DNA of 64,000 nt, from positions 16,641-80,640 of the forward strand of contig CAJGBV010000006.1 in assembly GCA_904501755.1 (NCBI GenBank), read 5' to 3'. Position numbers and translations under genes: made by a program. Below, one piece after another: positions 1 through 8,981 of this stretch. Within the stretch, counting starts at the first letter, position 1; each line of letters opens with the position of its first letter. Source of the stretch: Clostridiaceae bacterium. GTDB taxonomy: Bacteria > Bacillota > Clostridia > Oscillospirales > Acutalibacteraceae. The notes below the pieces were generated by a model. It was not told the origin of the DNA and made no database searches. It saw only the letters and a list, made by a program, of their open reading frames with translations.

Positions 1-1
1 T

Positions 2-544
2 TTTAAGCGTGCTACGGCAGAGGGGTTTTATAAATTCCTTAATATGATGGGTGCTGAGGTAATATTTAACCACGCTGATTATCGTATGATTTCCAGCAAG
101 GTTCTAAAGGAATTTGCAAACTTTAAAGAGGTCAATTTGTTTTTACGCGGTATGGTTCCTTTGGTTGGCTTTAAGTCCAGCTCTGTTTATTATGAACGAA
201 AAGAGCGGTTTGCAGGGGAGTCGCATTATCCCTTGAGAAGAATGTTGGCATTGGCTATTGACGGTATTACAAGCCTTTCAGTAAAGCCTCTTCGTTTAAT
301 TTCTGCTTTTGGTATCGGCATGTCAATTGTAAGCGGCATTGGGTTGGTTTGGGCGATAGTTTCCAAAATTGTAGGTTTTACCGCACCCGGTTGGGCAAGT
401 ATTGTTGCAGCAATATGTCTTCTTTCCTCAATTCAGCTTATTTGTATAGGCATAATAGGGGAATACATCGGCAAAATCTATTTAGAGGTAAAAAACAGAC
501 CCAGATACATTATAAGCGAGCGTACCGAAGATGAAGAAAAGTAA
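2..544 (+). CDS. C-terminal part of a GtrB-like polyprenyl-phosphate glycosyltransferase (5' truncated)
   Basis: The reading frame is open to the left edge, so only the last ~180 residues are visible. They hold the end of a DPM1/GtrB-like GT2 domain (the stretch around FAGESHYPLRRM is typical) and two C-terminal membrane segments, then a short basic/acidic tail. Enzymes of this kind move a sugar from a nucleotide donor onto undecaprenyl phosphate at the inner face of the membrane. The gene overlaps the next one (GtrA-like) by 14 bp, so the two are co-translated. The internal ATG at 44 is not the real start, because homology continues upstream of it. Confidence 0.85.
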   Translation, partial: FKRATAEGFYKFLNMMGAEVIFNHADYRMISSKVLKEFANFKEVNLFLRGMVPLVGFKSSSVYYERKERFAGESHYPLRRMLALAIDGITSLSVKPLRLISAFGIGMSIVSGIGLVWAIVSKIVGFTAPGWASIVAAICLLSSIQLICIGIIGEYIGKIYLEVKNRPRYIISERTEDEEK

Positions 545-932
545 TATTAAAGATTTTTTACTGTATCTCATAGTGGGTGCAATTGCAACAATAACTGAAT
601 GGGTTTTGTTTTATCTTTTGGATAAATGCCGTATTCATTATGCAATAGCAACTACGGCAGCGTATATTTTGTCCACTCTTGTAAACTGGTATATGGGCAG
701 AGTTTTGGTGTTCAAAGAAAATCGGAAATCTGTTATAAAAGAAATATTGGGTGTTTATACAGCAAGTGTAGTAGGTTTGCTTTTAAATCTTGCTATCATG
801 TGGGTGGCGGTAGACCTTTTTGATATGGGAGAAATGCTTTCAAAGATAATTGCTACCGCAATAGTTTTCTTCTATAACTTTTTGGTAAGAAAACTTTTAA
901 TCTACAAACCCGATAATAAGGAGGAAATATGA
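531..932 (+). CDS. GtrA family membrane protein (probable lipid-linked sugar flippase)
   Basis: The product has 133 residues and four hydrophobic segments, the standard size and shape of the GtrA family. Such proteins are thought to flip undecaprenyl-phosphate-linked sugar across the membrane. The N-terminal KDFLLYLIVGAIATITEWVLF segment and a conserved LVNWYMGRVLVF motif support the family. The start overlaps the upstream glycosyltransferase and the stop overlaps the downstream GtrII-like gene (ATGA overlap), so the three form one translationally coupled operon. The actual substrate of flipping is inferred from the family, not from the sequence. Confidence 0.85.
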   Translation: MKKSNIKDFLLYLIVGAIATITEWVLFYLLDKCRIHYAIATTAAYILSTLVNWYMGRVLVFKENRKSVIKEILGVYTASVVGLLLNLAIMWVAVDLFDMGEMLSKIIATAIVFFYNFLVRKLLIYKPDNKEEI

Positions 933-2434
933 AAGAATTATTGGAAAGAAACAAACTTCTGCTTTTGAAAAGTCTTGTGTGGAGTTTTGTTTTCGGTATG
1001 TTTTCACACGCATATATGTATTTTAATAATAGTATGACACACGATTCCTTGTCAGAATTTGCGAGCAGTCATCCTTGGAAAATGCAAATAGGAAGAATTT
1101 TTGTGCCGTTTTATCAGACTTATTTCCGCGGCCCTATGATTTTACCATTTTTGATAGGGATTTTAACCCTTTTATATATCGGTATAGCGGTATTTTTAAT
1201 AGTGAAGCTGTTTTCGGTAAAATCAGGTCTTCTTATTGCTTTGATTTCAGGTGTTATGACAGCAAATGTTACGATGGTTGCTACAACCGCAACATTTATA
1301 GGTGACCTTGACTGTAACATTCTGGCTATGCTGTTTTCTGTGATTGCGGTTTTTTGTTGGAAAAAATTTAAATTCGGTTATATTTTAGGCGCAATACCTT
1401 TAACCTTTACATTTGGACTTTATCAAAGCTATGTTTCGGTAACTATAACTCTTATAATATTTATTTTGCTTTTTGAACTGTTTGACGGTAAAGGCTTTAA
1501 AGAGGAATTTTTAAGTGGGCTTAAAGGCGTTGCTATGATTGTTTTGGCCGGTGCTTTATATTTTATATCTTTAAAGTTGATTTTAGCGGCTAACGGTCTT
1601 GAGGTTGCCAGTGGCAGTTATAATTCTATTGATACCGCACTATCACTTTCTGCAGCAGATGTATTAAAGAATATGTGGGATGCAACCAAAACTGCAATTA
1701 AAGCCACTTTATTACCATATTCGCTGTTTTCGTCCGGATTTAATAACATTATTCACGTTTTGTTGGCTATTATATCTGCTGTTTCTGTTTTAATGACATT
1801 TTTATCTAAAAAAATAAAACTTGCAGAAAAATTTCTAATCGCATTTTTGATAATAATTTTGCCGTTGGGAATGAATGTTTGTCATGTGTTAACTAATAAT
1901 ATGAGTCATGAATTAATGTATTATGCTTTAAATCTGTTCTATGTATTTGTGTTATTGATAACATTTAAAAATGCCGAAATATTTAAAATCGGCAAGATTC
2001 TGAAAGTTGTCAGCGTTATATTGGTTGCAGTTATTATATTTGGTAATATAAGACTTGCGAATTTAACATATATGGCAAAAGAACAACAGGCTGACGCTGT
2101 TTTATCCTATTTCACATCAGTTACAACTAAGATGGATGAGGTTGAGGGTTATAAAACGGGAGAAACAAAGGTTTGCTTCTTTGGTACAGACCATATATCA
2201 TTGCCTTGGGGATTTGATAAGGTGGAAGGCATATTCGGTATGAGTGGCGGCTTTTTGCAAAATCAAGACTTTTATATGTATTATTACAGATATTTCCAGT
2301 ACTATCTTATGCGAAGCGAGTGGATAGTTTCTCAAGACGATGTTAAGGATATGCAGTTGGTTAACCAAATGCCCTCATACCCTGAAGAAGGCTGTATGCA
2401 ATTTGTTGATGATATTTTGGTGGTAAAGCTTTAA
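929..2434 (+). CDS. GtrII-like multi-pass glucosyltransferase
   Basis: This 501-residue protein has about ten to twelve hydrophobic segments and an acidic first loop (THDSLSEF), as in glucosyltransferase family II (GtrII) proteins, which take sugar from the lipid carrier outside the membrane and put it on a surface polymer. It is the third gene of the gtr-like operon, starting 4 bp inside the GtrA-like gene. In a Gram-positive cell the acceptor would be a wall polysaccharide or teichoic acid rather than O-antigen; that is inference. The C-terminal ~100 residues are more polar and should lie outside. A strong terminator follows. Confidence 0.75.
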   Translation: MKELLERNKLLLLKSLVWSFVFGMFSHAYMYFNNSMTHDSLSEFASSHPWKMQIGRIFVPFYQTYFRGPMILPFLIGILTLLYIGIAVFLIVKLFSVKSGLLIALISGVMTANVTMVATTATFIGDLDCNILAMLFSVIAVFCWKKFKFGYILGAIPLTFTFGLYQSYVSVTITLIIFILLFELFDGKGFKEEFLSGLKGVAMIVLAGALYFISLKLILAANGLEVASGSYNSIDTALSLSAADVLKNMWDATKTAIKATLLPYSLFSSGFNNIIHVLLAIISAVSVLMTFLSKKIKLAEKFLIAFLIIILPLGMNVCHVLTNNMSHELMYYALNLFYVFVLLITFKNAEIFKIGKILKVVSVILVAVIIFGNIRLANLTYMAKEQQADAVLSYFTSVTTKMDEVEGYKTGETKVCFFGTDHISLPWGFDKVEGIFGMSGGFLQNQDFYMYYYRYFQYYLMRSEWIVSQDDVKDMQLVNQMPSYPEEGCMQFVDDILVVKL

Positions 2435-2464
2435 CAGGTCAAATCCGAAATAAAGTCTTAATGT

Positions 2465-2513
2465 AAAAAAATGAGCCGTTTCACAAACACTTTTGTGAAA
2501 CGGCTCATTTTTT
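2465..2513. terminator. Bidirectional terminator between the gtr-like operon and the GH-like gene
   Basis: A perfect 17-bp stem (2471-2487 with 2492-2508, loop CACT) is flanked by A6 and T6, so it can end transcription from both sides. The convergent gene's stop codon lies in the T-tract. Confidence 0.93.
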
Positions 2514-4488
2514 ATTCTGCTAAGATAAAAGCAATATTCCAACCGTCAATTTGAGGGACATCTATGTACAGATGCTCTGAATCTCTTTGACAGTTAAGAA
2601 CAGTTTCGCTGCCATCGGGGTTAAGTAATACGGCTTTCGTCATATTACCCTTAACAATAATTTCAAAAGGATTTGTTGTATCAAGAGAAGCATTAAGCAG
2701 CATAATTGCCGCCTTTTCGCCGTTTGTACGAATGTATGGCTGTACACGAGATACTGCATTTGGATTTTTCCAATTAAGTATGATAGGGCAGTCAAACCAT
2801 TTTGCAATAGAGTTAAACTGATAGAGATTACAAGGATTTACGGTGTATTGGAAAGCGTCAAAGCCATTAACAATTACCTTTCCGCCCATACTGTTTTCGT
2901 ATTTTGAAATATAGTATCTGTCACCCTCGCCGAATTTGTTTTTGCGGTATCCGAGCCATTCAACCTTTTCGTCAAGAGCAATGAGTGTATGTGCGGGTTT
3001 TGGGAGAGTTCTGTAACAAAATTCTTTGAAAGGACCGTTGAAGCTATGATTTGTCATATAGCACATTTTGGCAGGAAGCATTTCAGGCTCTATTTTAACA
3101 CCTGCCCATTCCTCAAGTCCCAATTCCTCTAACGCAGCAAGGGCAGAGCCGTCCATATATACATTACCGGAAAAAACTTTTTTTAGCTCATCAGTGTCCA
3201 TTGCTGTAAGAGTTTTTCCGCTTAAAAGGGTAGCGCAAGAGTTATTTAAATCTGCGGTAAGAGCAATCCCGAAAGGCCCTATTTTTTCGGGAACTGTTAT
3301 ATCACAATATGGGTTTTGGTTGTCGGGAGCAGTCTTTTCTTTAAGCCAGGCATATTCGGCTTTTGCCTTAGCGGTCATAAACCAAGAATAATAGGGGGCC
3401 ATTCCGCACCATTTTAAATCCTTGGAGAATTCAAAAAACTTTTCCCACCTTCCGTGAAGAGCGTGAAGCTCATCAAGCTCGCGTTCGAACTGCTCATCAA
3501 GATTATCGTTTTCAAACAAATGATTAAATGCTATTCCTGTGCATCCCGCCATTATAGAAAGGCTGACTTCGTTTTGTCTTGTTCTAAATGATTTTGAAAG
3601 GTGTCCTTGTGGGCAACTGTCTTCTTCCCAAAAAATATCGGTAGTTGTGTCGGGGTACTCTAATACCTGTCTTCCCACCTCAAGAGTTTTCCACATTATT
3701 CTGTCAAGAAAACGGTCGTTATATAAATCATGTCCCGGGCGTCCTCTGCGTGAACGGAAAGCTTTCATACATTTTTTTATGTAATCGCCTGAAAAGGTTG
3801 TATGTGTTGCTCCAACCGTCATTAAGCCTATATCAATGTTAGGGTTAACCTTGTCAACGGTCTCGCGTAAGGTGTAGCATAATTTTGCTAAACGGTCGGC
3901 ACCATAGGCGGACCACGCAACTCTAAGCTCTTTGTTTTCAGACTTATTTAATGCTTCTACAAGTTCTTCTCTGGTTTTATATTTTCCGTTTTTAAAGCCT
4001 TTTACACATCTGTCACAAAAACAAGGATATTTTCCTGCCAAATGTGTAAAACGACAGTCATCGTCCATCCAAATAAAATCGGGGTTGGCCTCTGTAAAAA
4101 GAGTGTATTTTTCGCTCATATATGCTAAAAACTCTTCGGATATGGGACAAGCAACCGAGTTTATAATATTTCCGTCAATGCCTACCATTCTTGGCATATC
4201 AGGGTAGTATTTTAACTCTACAGGCCACAAATTAAGTGTTGGCCATACGTTAAGACCAACAGTACAGCCTCTTTTTCTCAGTTCTTTAAAACGAATTTTG
4301 CAAATTTCGGTTTGTCTTCTTTTGTCATCCATCGGTGATAAATCTTTGGACATATCATCACACATATATACCGCTATTTCATTAGCTATGTCATTATGTT
4401 TGTCTAAAAGTTTTAGTAGACTTTGCCATTTTGATTCGTCACTGAATATAACAGGTGTAATTCTCCAAGTGAGTTTAAATCTTTTCAT
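2512..4488 (-). CDS. Putative glycoside-hydrolase-like TIM-barrel protein
   Basis: This 658-residue cytosolic protein has no signal peptide. The N-terminal ~330 residues look like a TIM barrel, with a buried acidic strand end (FIWMDDDCRF, ~139-148) followed by a CFCDRC cysteine cluster that resembles the zinc site of GH42-type enzymes. Further acidic strands include DIFWEED (~285-291). The middle part (~415-470, LLSGKTLTAMDTDEL) resembles the amidotransferase-like domain found behind such barrels, and the C-terminus is a beta-sandwich. An AraC regulator is divergently transcribed. I recognise the fold pattern but not a family with known substrate. The start has a good GGAGG site. Confidence 0.5.
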   Translation of the reverse strand: MKRFKLTWRITPVIFSDESKWQSLLKLLDKHNDIANEIAVYMCDDMSKDLSPMDDKRRQTEICKIRFKELRKRGCTVGLNVWPTLNLWPVELKYYPDMPRMVGIDGNIINSVACPISEEFLAYMSEKYTLFTEANPDFIWMDDDCRFTHLAGKYPCFCDRCVKGFKNGKYKTREELVEALNKSENKELRVAWSAYGADRLAKLCYTLRETVDKVNPNIDIGLMTVGATHTTFSGDYIKKCMKAFRSRRGRPGHDLYNDRFLDRIMWKTLEVGRQVLEYPDTTTDIFWEEDSCPQGHLSKSFRTRQNEVSLSIMAGCTGIAFNHLFENDNLDEQFERELDELHALHGRWEKFFEFSKDLKWCGMAPYYSWFMTAKAKAEYAWLKEKTAPDNQNPYCDITVPEKIGPFGIALTADLNNSCATLLSGKTLTAMDTDELKKVFSGNVYMDGSALAALEELGLEEWAGVKIEPEMLPAKMCYMTNHSFNGPFKEFCYRTLPKPAHTLIALDEKVEWLGYRKNKFGEGDRYYISKYENSMGGKVIVNGFDAFQYTVNPCNLYQFNSIAKWFDCPIILNWKNPNAVSRVQPYIRTNGEKAAIMLLNASLDTTNPFEIIVKGNMTKAVLLNPDGSETVLNCQRDSEHLYIDVPQIDGWNIAFILAE

Positions 4489-4518
4489 GTAACTTCCTCC
4501 ATTATATATCTACTTTAA

Positions 4519-4546
4519 ATTATAGGTCACAAAAAGGTAAAGTAAA
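4519..4546 (-). promoter_or_regulatory. Promoter of the GH-like gene
   Basis: Read on the minus strand: -35 TTTACT (4541-4546), 16-bp spacer, -10 TATAAT (4519-4524). It lies just upstream of the gene's ribosome binding site. Confidence 0.55.
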
Positions 4547-4583
4547 GGGCTTAAATTACTTGAAAATTCGCAAAAATTATTTA

Positions 4584-4611
4584 TTGCTTGTATAGAGAAA
4601 AACCTTATGAT
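4584..4611 (+). promoter_or_regulatory. Possible promoter of the AraC regulator gene
   Basis: TTGCTT (4584-4589), a 16-bp spacer and TATGAT (4606-4611). This is a moderate match only. Confidence 0.4.
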
Positions 4612-4638
4612 ATACTTGAAAAAGGCGGGTGATGATAA

Positions 4639-5463
4639 ATGATTTACCAAAAATTACTGTATGGCGTTAAACCCTATCATCTTGAGTTGTCAGAATGGAG
4701 CAATTTTGAATTGCACTGTCACCCTGAGGTTGAGCTAAGCTATTGTGTTAAGGGTTCTTATAAAATAGTTATTGATGGAAATGAGTATACTCAAACTATG
4801 GGTGATCTTGCTGTTATTAAGCCTATGTCACCTCACGAACTGAAAAATAACGGTTGCGAATGTTTGTATCTTACTATTGAAATGGGACCTGTGTTACTTG
4901 GGGAAGAATTTAATTCTTTTGTTTGTGCAAACTGGGAAAGTTGTATTTTAAAACTTAAAAATCAAAGTGATAATCCTGTTTATAAAGAACTTGTTTCTTT
5001 ACTTGACCAGACCGCTGAATCGGAAAAAGAAAAAATTCCCTTCAGCAATCTTGTTTCTAAAGGGAATATCTATAAAATAAGTGCGATTTTGCTACGTCTT
5101 ATAACTGAAAATGTTGGGTCAAAAACAAGTGTTAAATCCTTGGCGGATATGGAAAAAATCGGACAGGCGGTAAATGAAATATACAGTCATTATGATAAAC
5201 CCATAAGCCTTGATGAAGTGAGTCGAATTTGCGGGTATTCAAAAAGTAATTTTTGCAAAACCTTTAAAGCAATAACAGGTGAAAGTTTTCATTCAATGCT
5301 TAACCGACACAGGATAGATATTGCTTGTATGTATTTAAAGGAAACGATGTTGTCGGTGGAGGATATTGCTTTAAGCGTTGGATTTGCCGACAGTAAAAGT
5401 TTTTGCAGAGTGTTCAAAAAAATAATGGGAAAAAATACCGGTGAATACAGAAAGGGTTGTTAA
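4639..5463 (+). CDS. AraC family transcriptional regulator
   Basis: The 274-residue product has an N-terminal cupin-like ligand domain (ELHCHPEVELSYC, with PMSPHEL later) and a C-terminal double helix-turn-helix (residues ~170-270; FCKTFKAITGESFH and SVGFADSKSFCRVFKK). This is the form of sugar-responsive activators. It is divergent from the GH-like gene and lies 3 bp ahead of the interrupted gene at 5467, so it most likely controls this locus. The ligand is unknown. The GGGTGATG ribosome binding site supports the ATG at 4639. Confidence 0.85.
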   Translation: MIYQKLLYGVKPYHLELSEWSNFELHCHPEVELSYCVKGSYKIVIDGNEYTQTMGDLAVIKPMSPHELKNNGCECLYLTIEMGPVLLGEEFNSFVCANWESCILKLKNQSDNPVYKELVSLLDQTAESEKEKIPFSNLVSKGNIYKISAILLRLITENVGSKTSVKSLADMEKIGQAVNEIYSHYDKPISLDEVSRICGYSKSNFCKTFKAITGESFHSMLNRHRIDIACMYLKETMLSVEDIALSVGFADSKSFCRVFKKIMGKNTGEYRKGC

Positions 5464-5466
5464 ATT

Positions 5467-6315
5467 ATGGAGATTAAAAGAATAGGTAAGGTGGCAGGCC
5501 ACTAGGATGGTGCGATTTATAACGGATATTTATTTCACTGTGATTCAAACGGTAAATGCTACGTTTATCGTACCGACTCTTTAAATGAAAGCGGAGAATC
5601 TCTGTGTGAGTTTTTATTTGATAAGTCGGAAAAAATAGTGCCTCACAGCAACAGCGTTTCTTTTGGAAACGAGCGTTATGAAGAGAATGATGAATTTCCT
5701 CTTATGTACTGTAATGTGTATAACAATTACGCTTCTAAAGAAGATAAACTGTTAGGAGTTACTTGTGTTTACAGAATTAAAAGACAGGGAAATGAGTTTG
5801 AAAGCGAACTTGTGCAGATTATAGAAATAGGTTTTACCAATGATTTGATTTGGAAATCGGAAAATAAAAATGATGTTCGTCCCTACGGAAATATTGCCAT
5901 TGACGTTAAAGATTTAGTGTATTACGCTTTTACTATGAGAGATGAAGACAGAACAACAAGATTTTTTGCCTTTGAACTTCCAAAGTTAAATGACGGAGTA
6001 TTCGATGAAAAGTATGAAGTTAAAAGGGTAGTGCTTGAAAAGAAAGATATCAAACATTATTTTGATTGTCCGTATCAAAGATTTATGCAAGGGGCATGTG
6101 TGCATCAAGGTATTGCTTATACTGTTGAAGGTTTTACTAATATGGAAAGTGCACCGCCTGTTTTGCGTCTTATTGATCTTAAAGAGAAAAAGGAAATAGC
6201 GGTTTACAAATTTGGGGATTTTGAATTAAACGTAGAACCCGAGTTCATAGATTTTGAAGATGGGATTTGCTATTATGCCGACGATTACGGCAATTTGTTT
6301 GAACTTGCATTTTAA
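5467..6315 (+). pseudogene. Gene interrupted by an in-frame amber codon at codon 13 (unknown function)
   Basis: The ATG lies 3 bp after the AraC gene. The frame reads MEIKRIGKVAGH, then TAG (5503-5505), then DGAIYNGYLFHC and on without another stop to 6315, for ~282 codons in total. A CAG-to-TAG change (Gln to stop) restores a smooth reading frame, so this is most simply one nonsense mutation. The segment after the stop has no good ribosome binding site; a GTG at 5638 could only restart weakly. The protein is rich in beta strands, has no signal peptide and looks like a beta-propeller-type protein. I do not recognise its function. A sequencing error or suppression of UAG are alternatives. Confidence 0.7.
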
Positions 6316-6345
6316 AATGCAAGCAACAGTTTAGGATTATTATAA

Positions 6346-6380
6346 AAAACACCCTGCTTTTACTAAAAGCAGGGTGTTTT
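6346..6380. terminator. Bidirectional terminator
   Basis: A near-perfect palindrome AAAACACCCTGCTTTT/AAAAGCAGGGTGTTTT with a very short loop lies between the interrupted gene and the convergent leucine-rich-repeat gene. Confidence 0.9.
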
Positions 6381-6384
6381 GAAT

Positions 6385-7077
6385 TTATTGAGCTAAATAA
6401 TTAATGTTATTATCTTCTGCAAACTGCCAGGCACAGCTTCCAAGGGGTGCTATAATTGTCAGGTTTTCGCAATCCTCAAAAGCGCAGGGGTCAATATAAG
6501 TAACGCTCTCGGGAATGACAATGGTTTTTAAGTTGCTGCAGAATGCAAAGGCTTCAGACTCAATTGAGTTGACGCCCTCGTTAATAACAACGCTGTTAAG
6601 ACTGTCACAGCCGTAAAAGGAAGCTTCAGGAATAGTATTAATATTTTTTGGAATAGATACGGATAAAAGGCTTGTGCAGGATGCGAAAGCAGAGCCTTGT
6701 AAATCTGTTACGCTTTCAGGTATGTTAATGTTTATTAATTTGTCGCAGTTTGAAAATGCGCCGTAGCCTATTGAGGAAACACCATTCATAAGCGTTGCTG
6801 TCTGTAAGCTTTCACAATATTCAAAAGCAAACTCACCAATAGTTTTAACACTTGATGGTATTATAACCGATTTGAGACCGGTACAACTCTGAAAAGCACA
6901 GTCCTGAATAGCGGTAATGCTGTCGGGAATTAAGACATATATAATATTTTCATATCCGCGGAAAAGATTTTCTCCAATGGCGGTAGCTCCTTTTGGAAAA
7001 ACAACCTGTGCTTCGGTTTCACTTGATATTTCGTGGTCGGTTATTACGCCGTTTTCTATGGTAAAATTATCAGACAT
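6385..7077 (-). CDS. BspA-type leucine-rich repeat (LRR_5) protein
   Basis: The 230 residues are almost entirely made of ~23-residue repeats of the pattern SVTxIxxxAFxxCxxLxxVxIP, about eight copies, as in BspA/TpLRR proteins. These usually mediate protein binding. There is no signal peptide and no anchor, which is unusual because most family members are secreted; it may act inside the cell, or be exported another way. The C-terminus ends in the common cap (APLGSCAWQFAEDNN). It has its own promoter and a GGAGGG site. No functional partner is evident from the neighbours. Confidence 0.85.
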   Translation of the reverse strand: MSDNFTIENGVITDHEISSETEAQVVFPKGATAIGENLFRGYENIIYVLIPDSITAIQDCAFQSCTGLKSVIIPSSVKTIGEFAFEYCESLQTATLMNGVSSIGYGAFSNCDKLININIPESVTDLQGSAFASCTSLLSVSIPKNINTIPEASFYGCDSLNSVVINEGVNSIESEAFAFCSNLKTIVIPESVTYIDPCAFEDCENLTIIAPLGSCAWQFAEDNNINYLAQ

Positions 7078-7103
7078 TTAAATCCCTCCTAAATATATCA
7101 GTC

Positions 7104-7132
7104 ATTATATCACAAAAGTTACTGTTAATCAA
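7104..7132 (-). promoter_or_regulatory. Promoter of the leucine-rich-repeat gene
   Basis: On the minus strand: TTGATT (7127-7132), 17-bp spacer, TATAAT (7104-7109). Confidence 0.7.
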
Positions 7133-7263
7133 CAATATTTTGCAAGCCGAAGGCTTTCGACTATCGGGCATACTGCTAAAGTGTAGTTATGGTTTGACTT
7201 TAAAACCAAGATGTGATATGCTTTGCACCTAAAAAAGATAAATTTTTAGTGGGATAACAGACG

Positions 7264-7300
7264 AAAAGGCACGGTAACGCTGACGCGTACCGTGCCTTTT
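7264..7300 (-). terminator. Terminator downstream of araA
   Basis: A 13-bp inverted repeat (7264-7276 and 7288-7300, AAAAGGCACGGTA) with an 11-nt loop ends in T/A runs. It lies 70 bp after the araA stop and would work for araA on the minus strand. The stretch 7133-7263 between it and the next promoter shows no gene. Confidence 0.75.
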
Positions 7301-7371
7301 TAACACATTAGATCGCAAAAATTTGCTTTTAGGCTTTTTATCCCTATCTGAACACTCCGTATTTTTATGTA

Positions 7372-8841
7372 TTATTTAAGTTTCCATACAAGGTCATTTA
7401 CCAGAAGTTCTTTTTCCAGTTCCTGTACCGTAGTATCTTTGTTTATATGAACAAATTCAATGTCCATCATTTTTGCCCAATCCTTCATCTGCTCGGCAGA
7501 AACGTCATAGGAAAGCACTGTGTGATGGGCGCCACCTGCTGTAATCCAACACTCTATACCCTCTGTGAGATTCGGCATGGCTTTCCACATAACACGGGCA
7601 ACAGGTAGATTTGGCATTGGCATAATGGGTTTTACACAAACGACGTCCTGACAAATAAGTCTGAGTCTACCGCCCATATCCACAAGAGAAACAACGATAG
7701 CATCGCCTGCTTTGCCTTCGAAAACAAGTCGTGCAGGGTCTTTTTCGTTCATGCCAATTCCAAGATGATGGGTTTCAATTTTTGGCTTTTTATCAGGGTC
7801 GGCAAGACTGGGACAAACCTCTAACATGTGGGCACCCAGAGAATATTCCTGACCCTCTGCTAAATGATAGGTGTAATCTTCCATAAAAGCAGATGCACCG
7901 TTGCCGTTTTCTCCCATAGCCTTCATAATAGCGGTCATTGCTGCAACCTTCCAGTCACCCTCGCCGCCATAGCCATAACCTTGGGACATTAAGTGCTGTG
8001 AAGCAAGACCGGGTAATTGTTCCATACCATACAAATCCTGAAAGGTATTGGAAAAAGCCTTGCAGTTTTCTCTGTCAAGCATCTTTTTCATAGCGATTTC
8101 TTCACGTGCCTGATAGCGAATGGCGTTAATATTATCGGTAGAAATATCGTATTTTGAGCTGTAAATTTCCATCATATCGTCGATTTCCTGCTCTGTAACG
8201 GCATTCATTTCTTTAACCAAATCGCCTACCGCCCAGGTATTAACCTGCCAACCTAACTTTGTCTGAACCTCTACTTTATCACCCTCGGTAACGGCTACCT
8301 CGCGCATATTATCGCCAAAACGCATAACCTTAAGATTTTTCGAAACAGCTACACCTACGGCTGACTTCATCCAATCTCCCATACGCTCAATGACATTTTG
8401 GTTTTGCCAATAACCTGCTATTATCTTTCTGGGCATTCTGAGCCTTGCTGCAATAAAACCGTGCTCTCGGTCACCGTGAGCAGCCTGATTAAGATTCATA
8501 AAGTCCATATCTATTTCATCATTGGGTATTTCTTTATTGTACTGTGTTGCAAAATGACAGTATGGCTTTTGTAAATTATTAAGACCGTTAATCCACATTT
8601 TAGAGGGGCTGAAGGTATGGCACCATGTAATAATTCCCGCACAGGTGTCATCATAGTTCGCCTCTTTTACAATATCGGTAATCTCCTGATTGGTTTTTGC
8701 CGTAACTTTATAAAGTAGAGGATAGGGCAACAACTCTGACAGCTTATCTGCCATTTCTTTTGCTCTCTCTTCTACAGTTACCAAAACCTCAGGACCGTAT
8801 AAAAACTGTGAGCCAACTACAAACCAAAAATTGTATTTCAT
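7372..8841 (-). CDS. araA: L-arabinose isomerase
   Basis: This enzyme interconverts L-arabinose and L-ribulose, the first step of arabinose catabolism in the cytosol. The length (489 residues) and conserved segments FWFVVGSQFLYGPE, GIITWCHTFSPSKMWI, YGGEGDWKVAAMTAIMK and the metal-ligand His regions (ETHHLGIG, ITAGGAHHTVLSYD) are those of AraA. A TTG 6 bp further upstream is too close to the AAAGGAG site; the ATG at 8841 has an 8-nt spacing and is chosen. An AraC regulator is divergent. The kinase and epimerase (araB, araD) are not in this window, so they must be elsewhere. Confidence 0.95.
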   Translation of the reverse strand: MKYNFWFVVGSQFLYGPEVLVTVEERAKEMADKLSELLPYPLLYKVTAKTNQEITDIVKEANYDDTCAGIITWCHTFSPSKMWINGLNNLQKPYCHFATQYNKEIPNDEIDMDFMNLNQAAHGDREHGFIAARLRMPRKIIAGYWQNQNVIERMGDWMKSAVGVAVSKNLKVMRFGDNMREVAVTEGDKVEVQTKLGWQVNTWAVGDLVKEMNAVTEQEIDDMMEIYSSKYDISTDNINAIRYQAREEIAMKKMLDRENCKAFSNTFQDLYGMEQLPGLASQHLMSQGYGYGGEGDWKVAAMTAIMKAMGENGNGASAFMEDYTYHLAEGQEYSLGAHMLEVCPSLADPDKKPKIETHHLGIGMNEKDPARLVFEGKAGDAIVVSLVDMGGRLRLICQDVVCVKPIMPMPNLPVARVMWKAMPNLTEGIECWITAGGAHHTVLSYDVSAEQMKDWAKMMDIEFVHINKDTTVQELEKELLVNDLVWKLK

Positions 8842-8874
8842 AATCAAAACTCCTTTTAACTTTAATTTTATCTA

Positions 8875-8903
8875 ATTATATACCCGATTTTTAAATTTCA
8901 CAA
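8875..8903 (-). promoter_or_regulatory. araA promoter
   Basis: On the minus strand: TTGTGA (8898-8903), 17-bp spacer, TATAAT (8875-8880). Confidence 0.65.
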
Positions 8904-8922
8904 GAAATTTGATGGTTGAGTG

Positions 8923-8951
8923 TAGACATTTATTGAGATATGTGATATTAT
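8923..8951 (+). promoter_or_regulatory. Promoter of the arabinose-locus AraC gene
   Basis: TAGACA (8923-8928), 17-bp spacer, TATTAT (8946-8951), back to back with the araA promoter with ~20 bp between the -35 boxes. Confidence 0.6.
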
Positions 8952-8981
8952 TTCCATATAAAAGGTTGGTGTTATAGAAAC

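Noticed and set aside
7141..7263. Possible riboswitch or RNA between the leucine-rich-repeat and araA genes
   Set aside because: Apart from the terminator at 7264 no consistent pairing or known motif was found, and it is downstream of both adjacent genes' coding direction or before a normal promoter.
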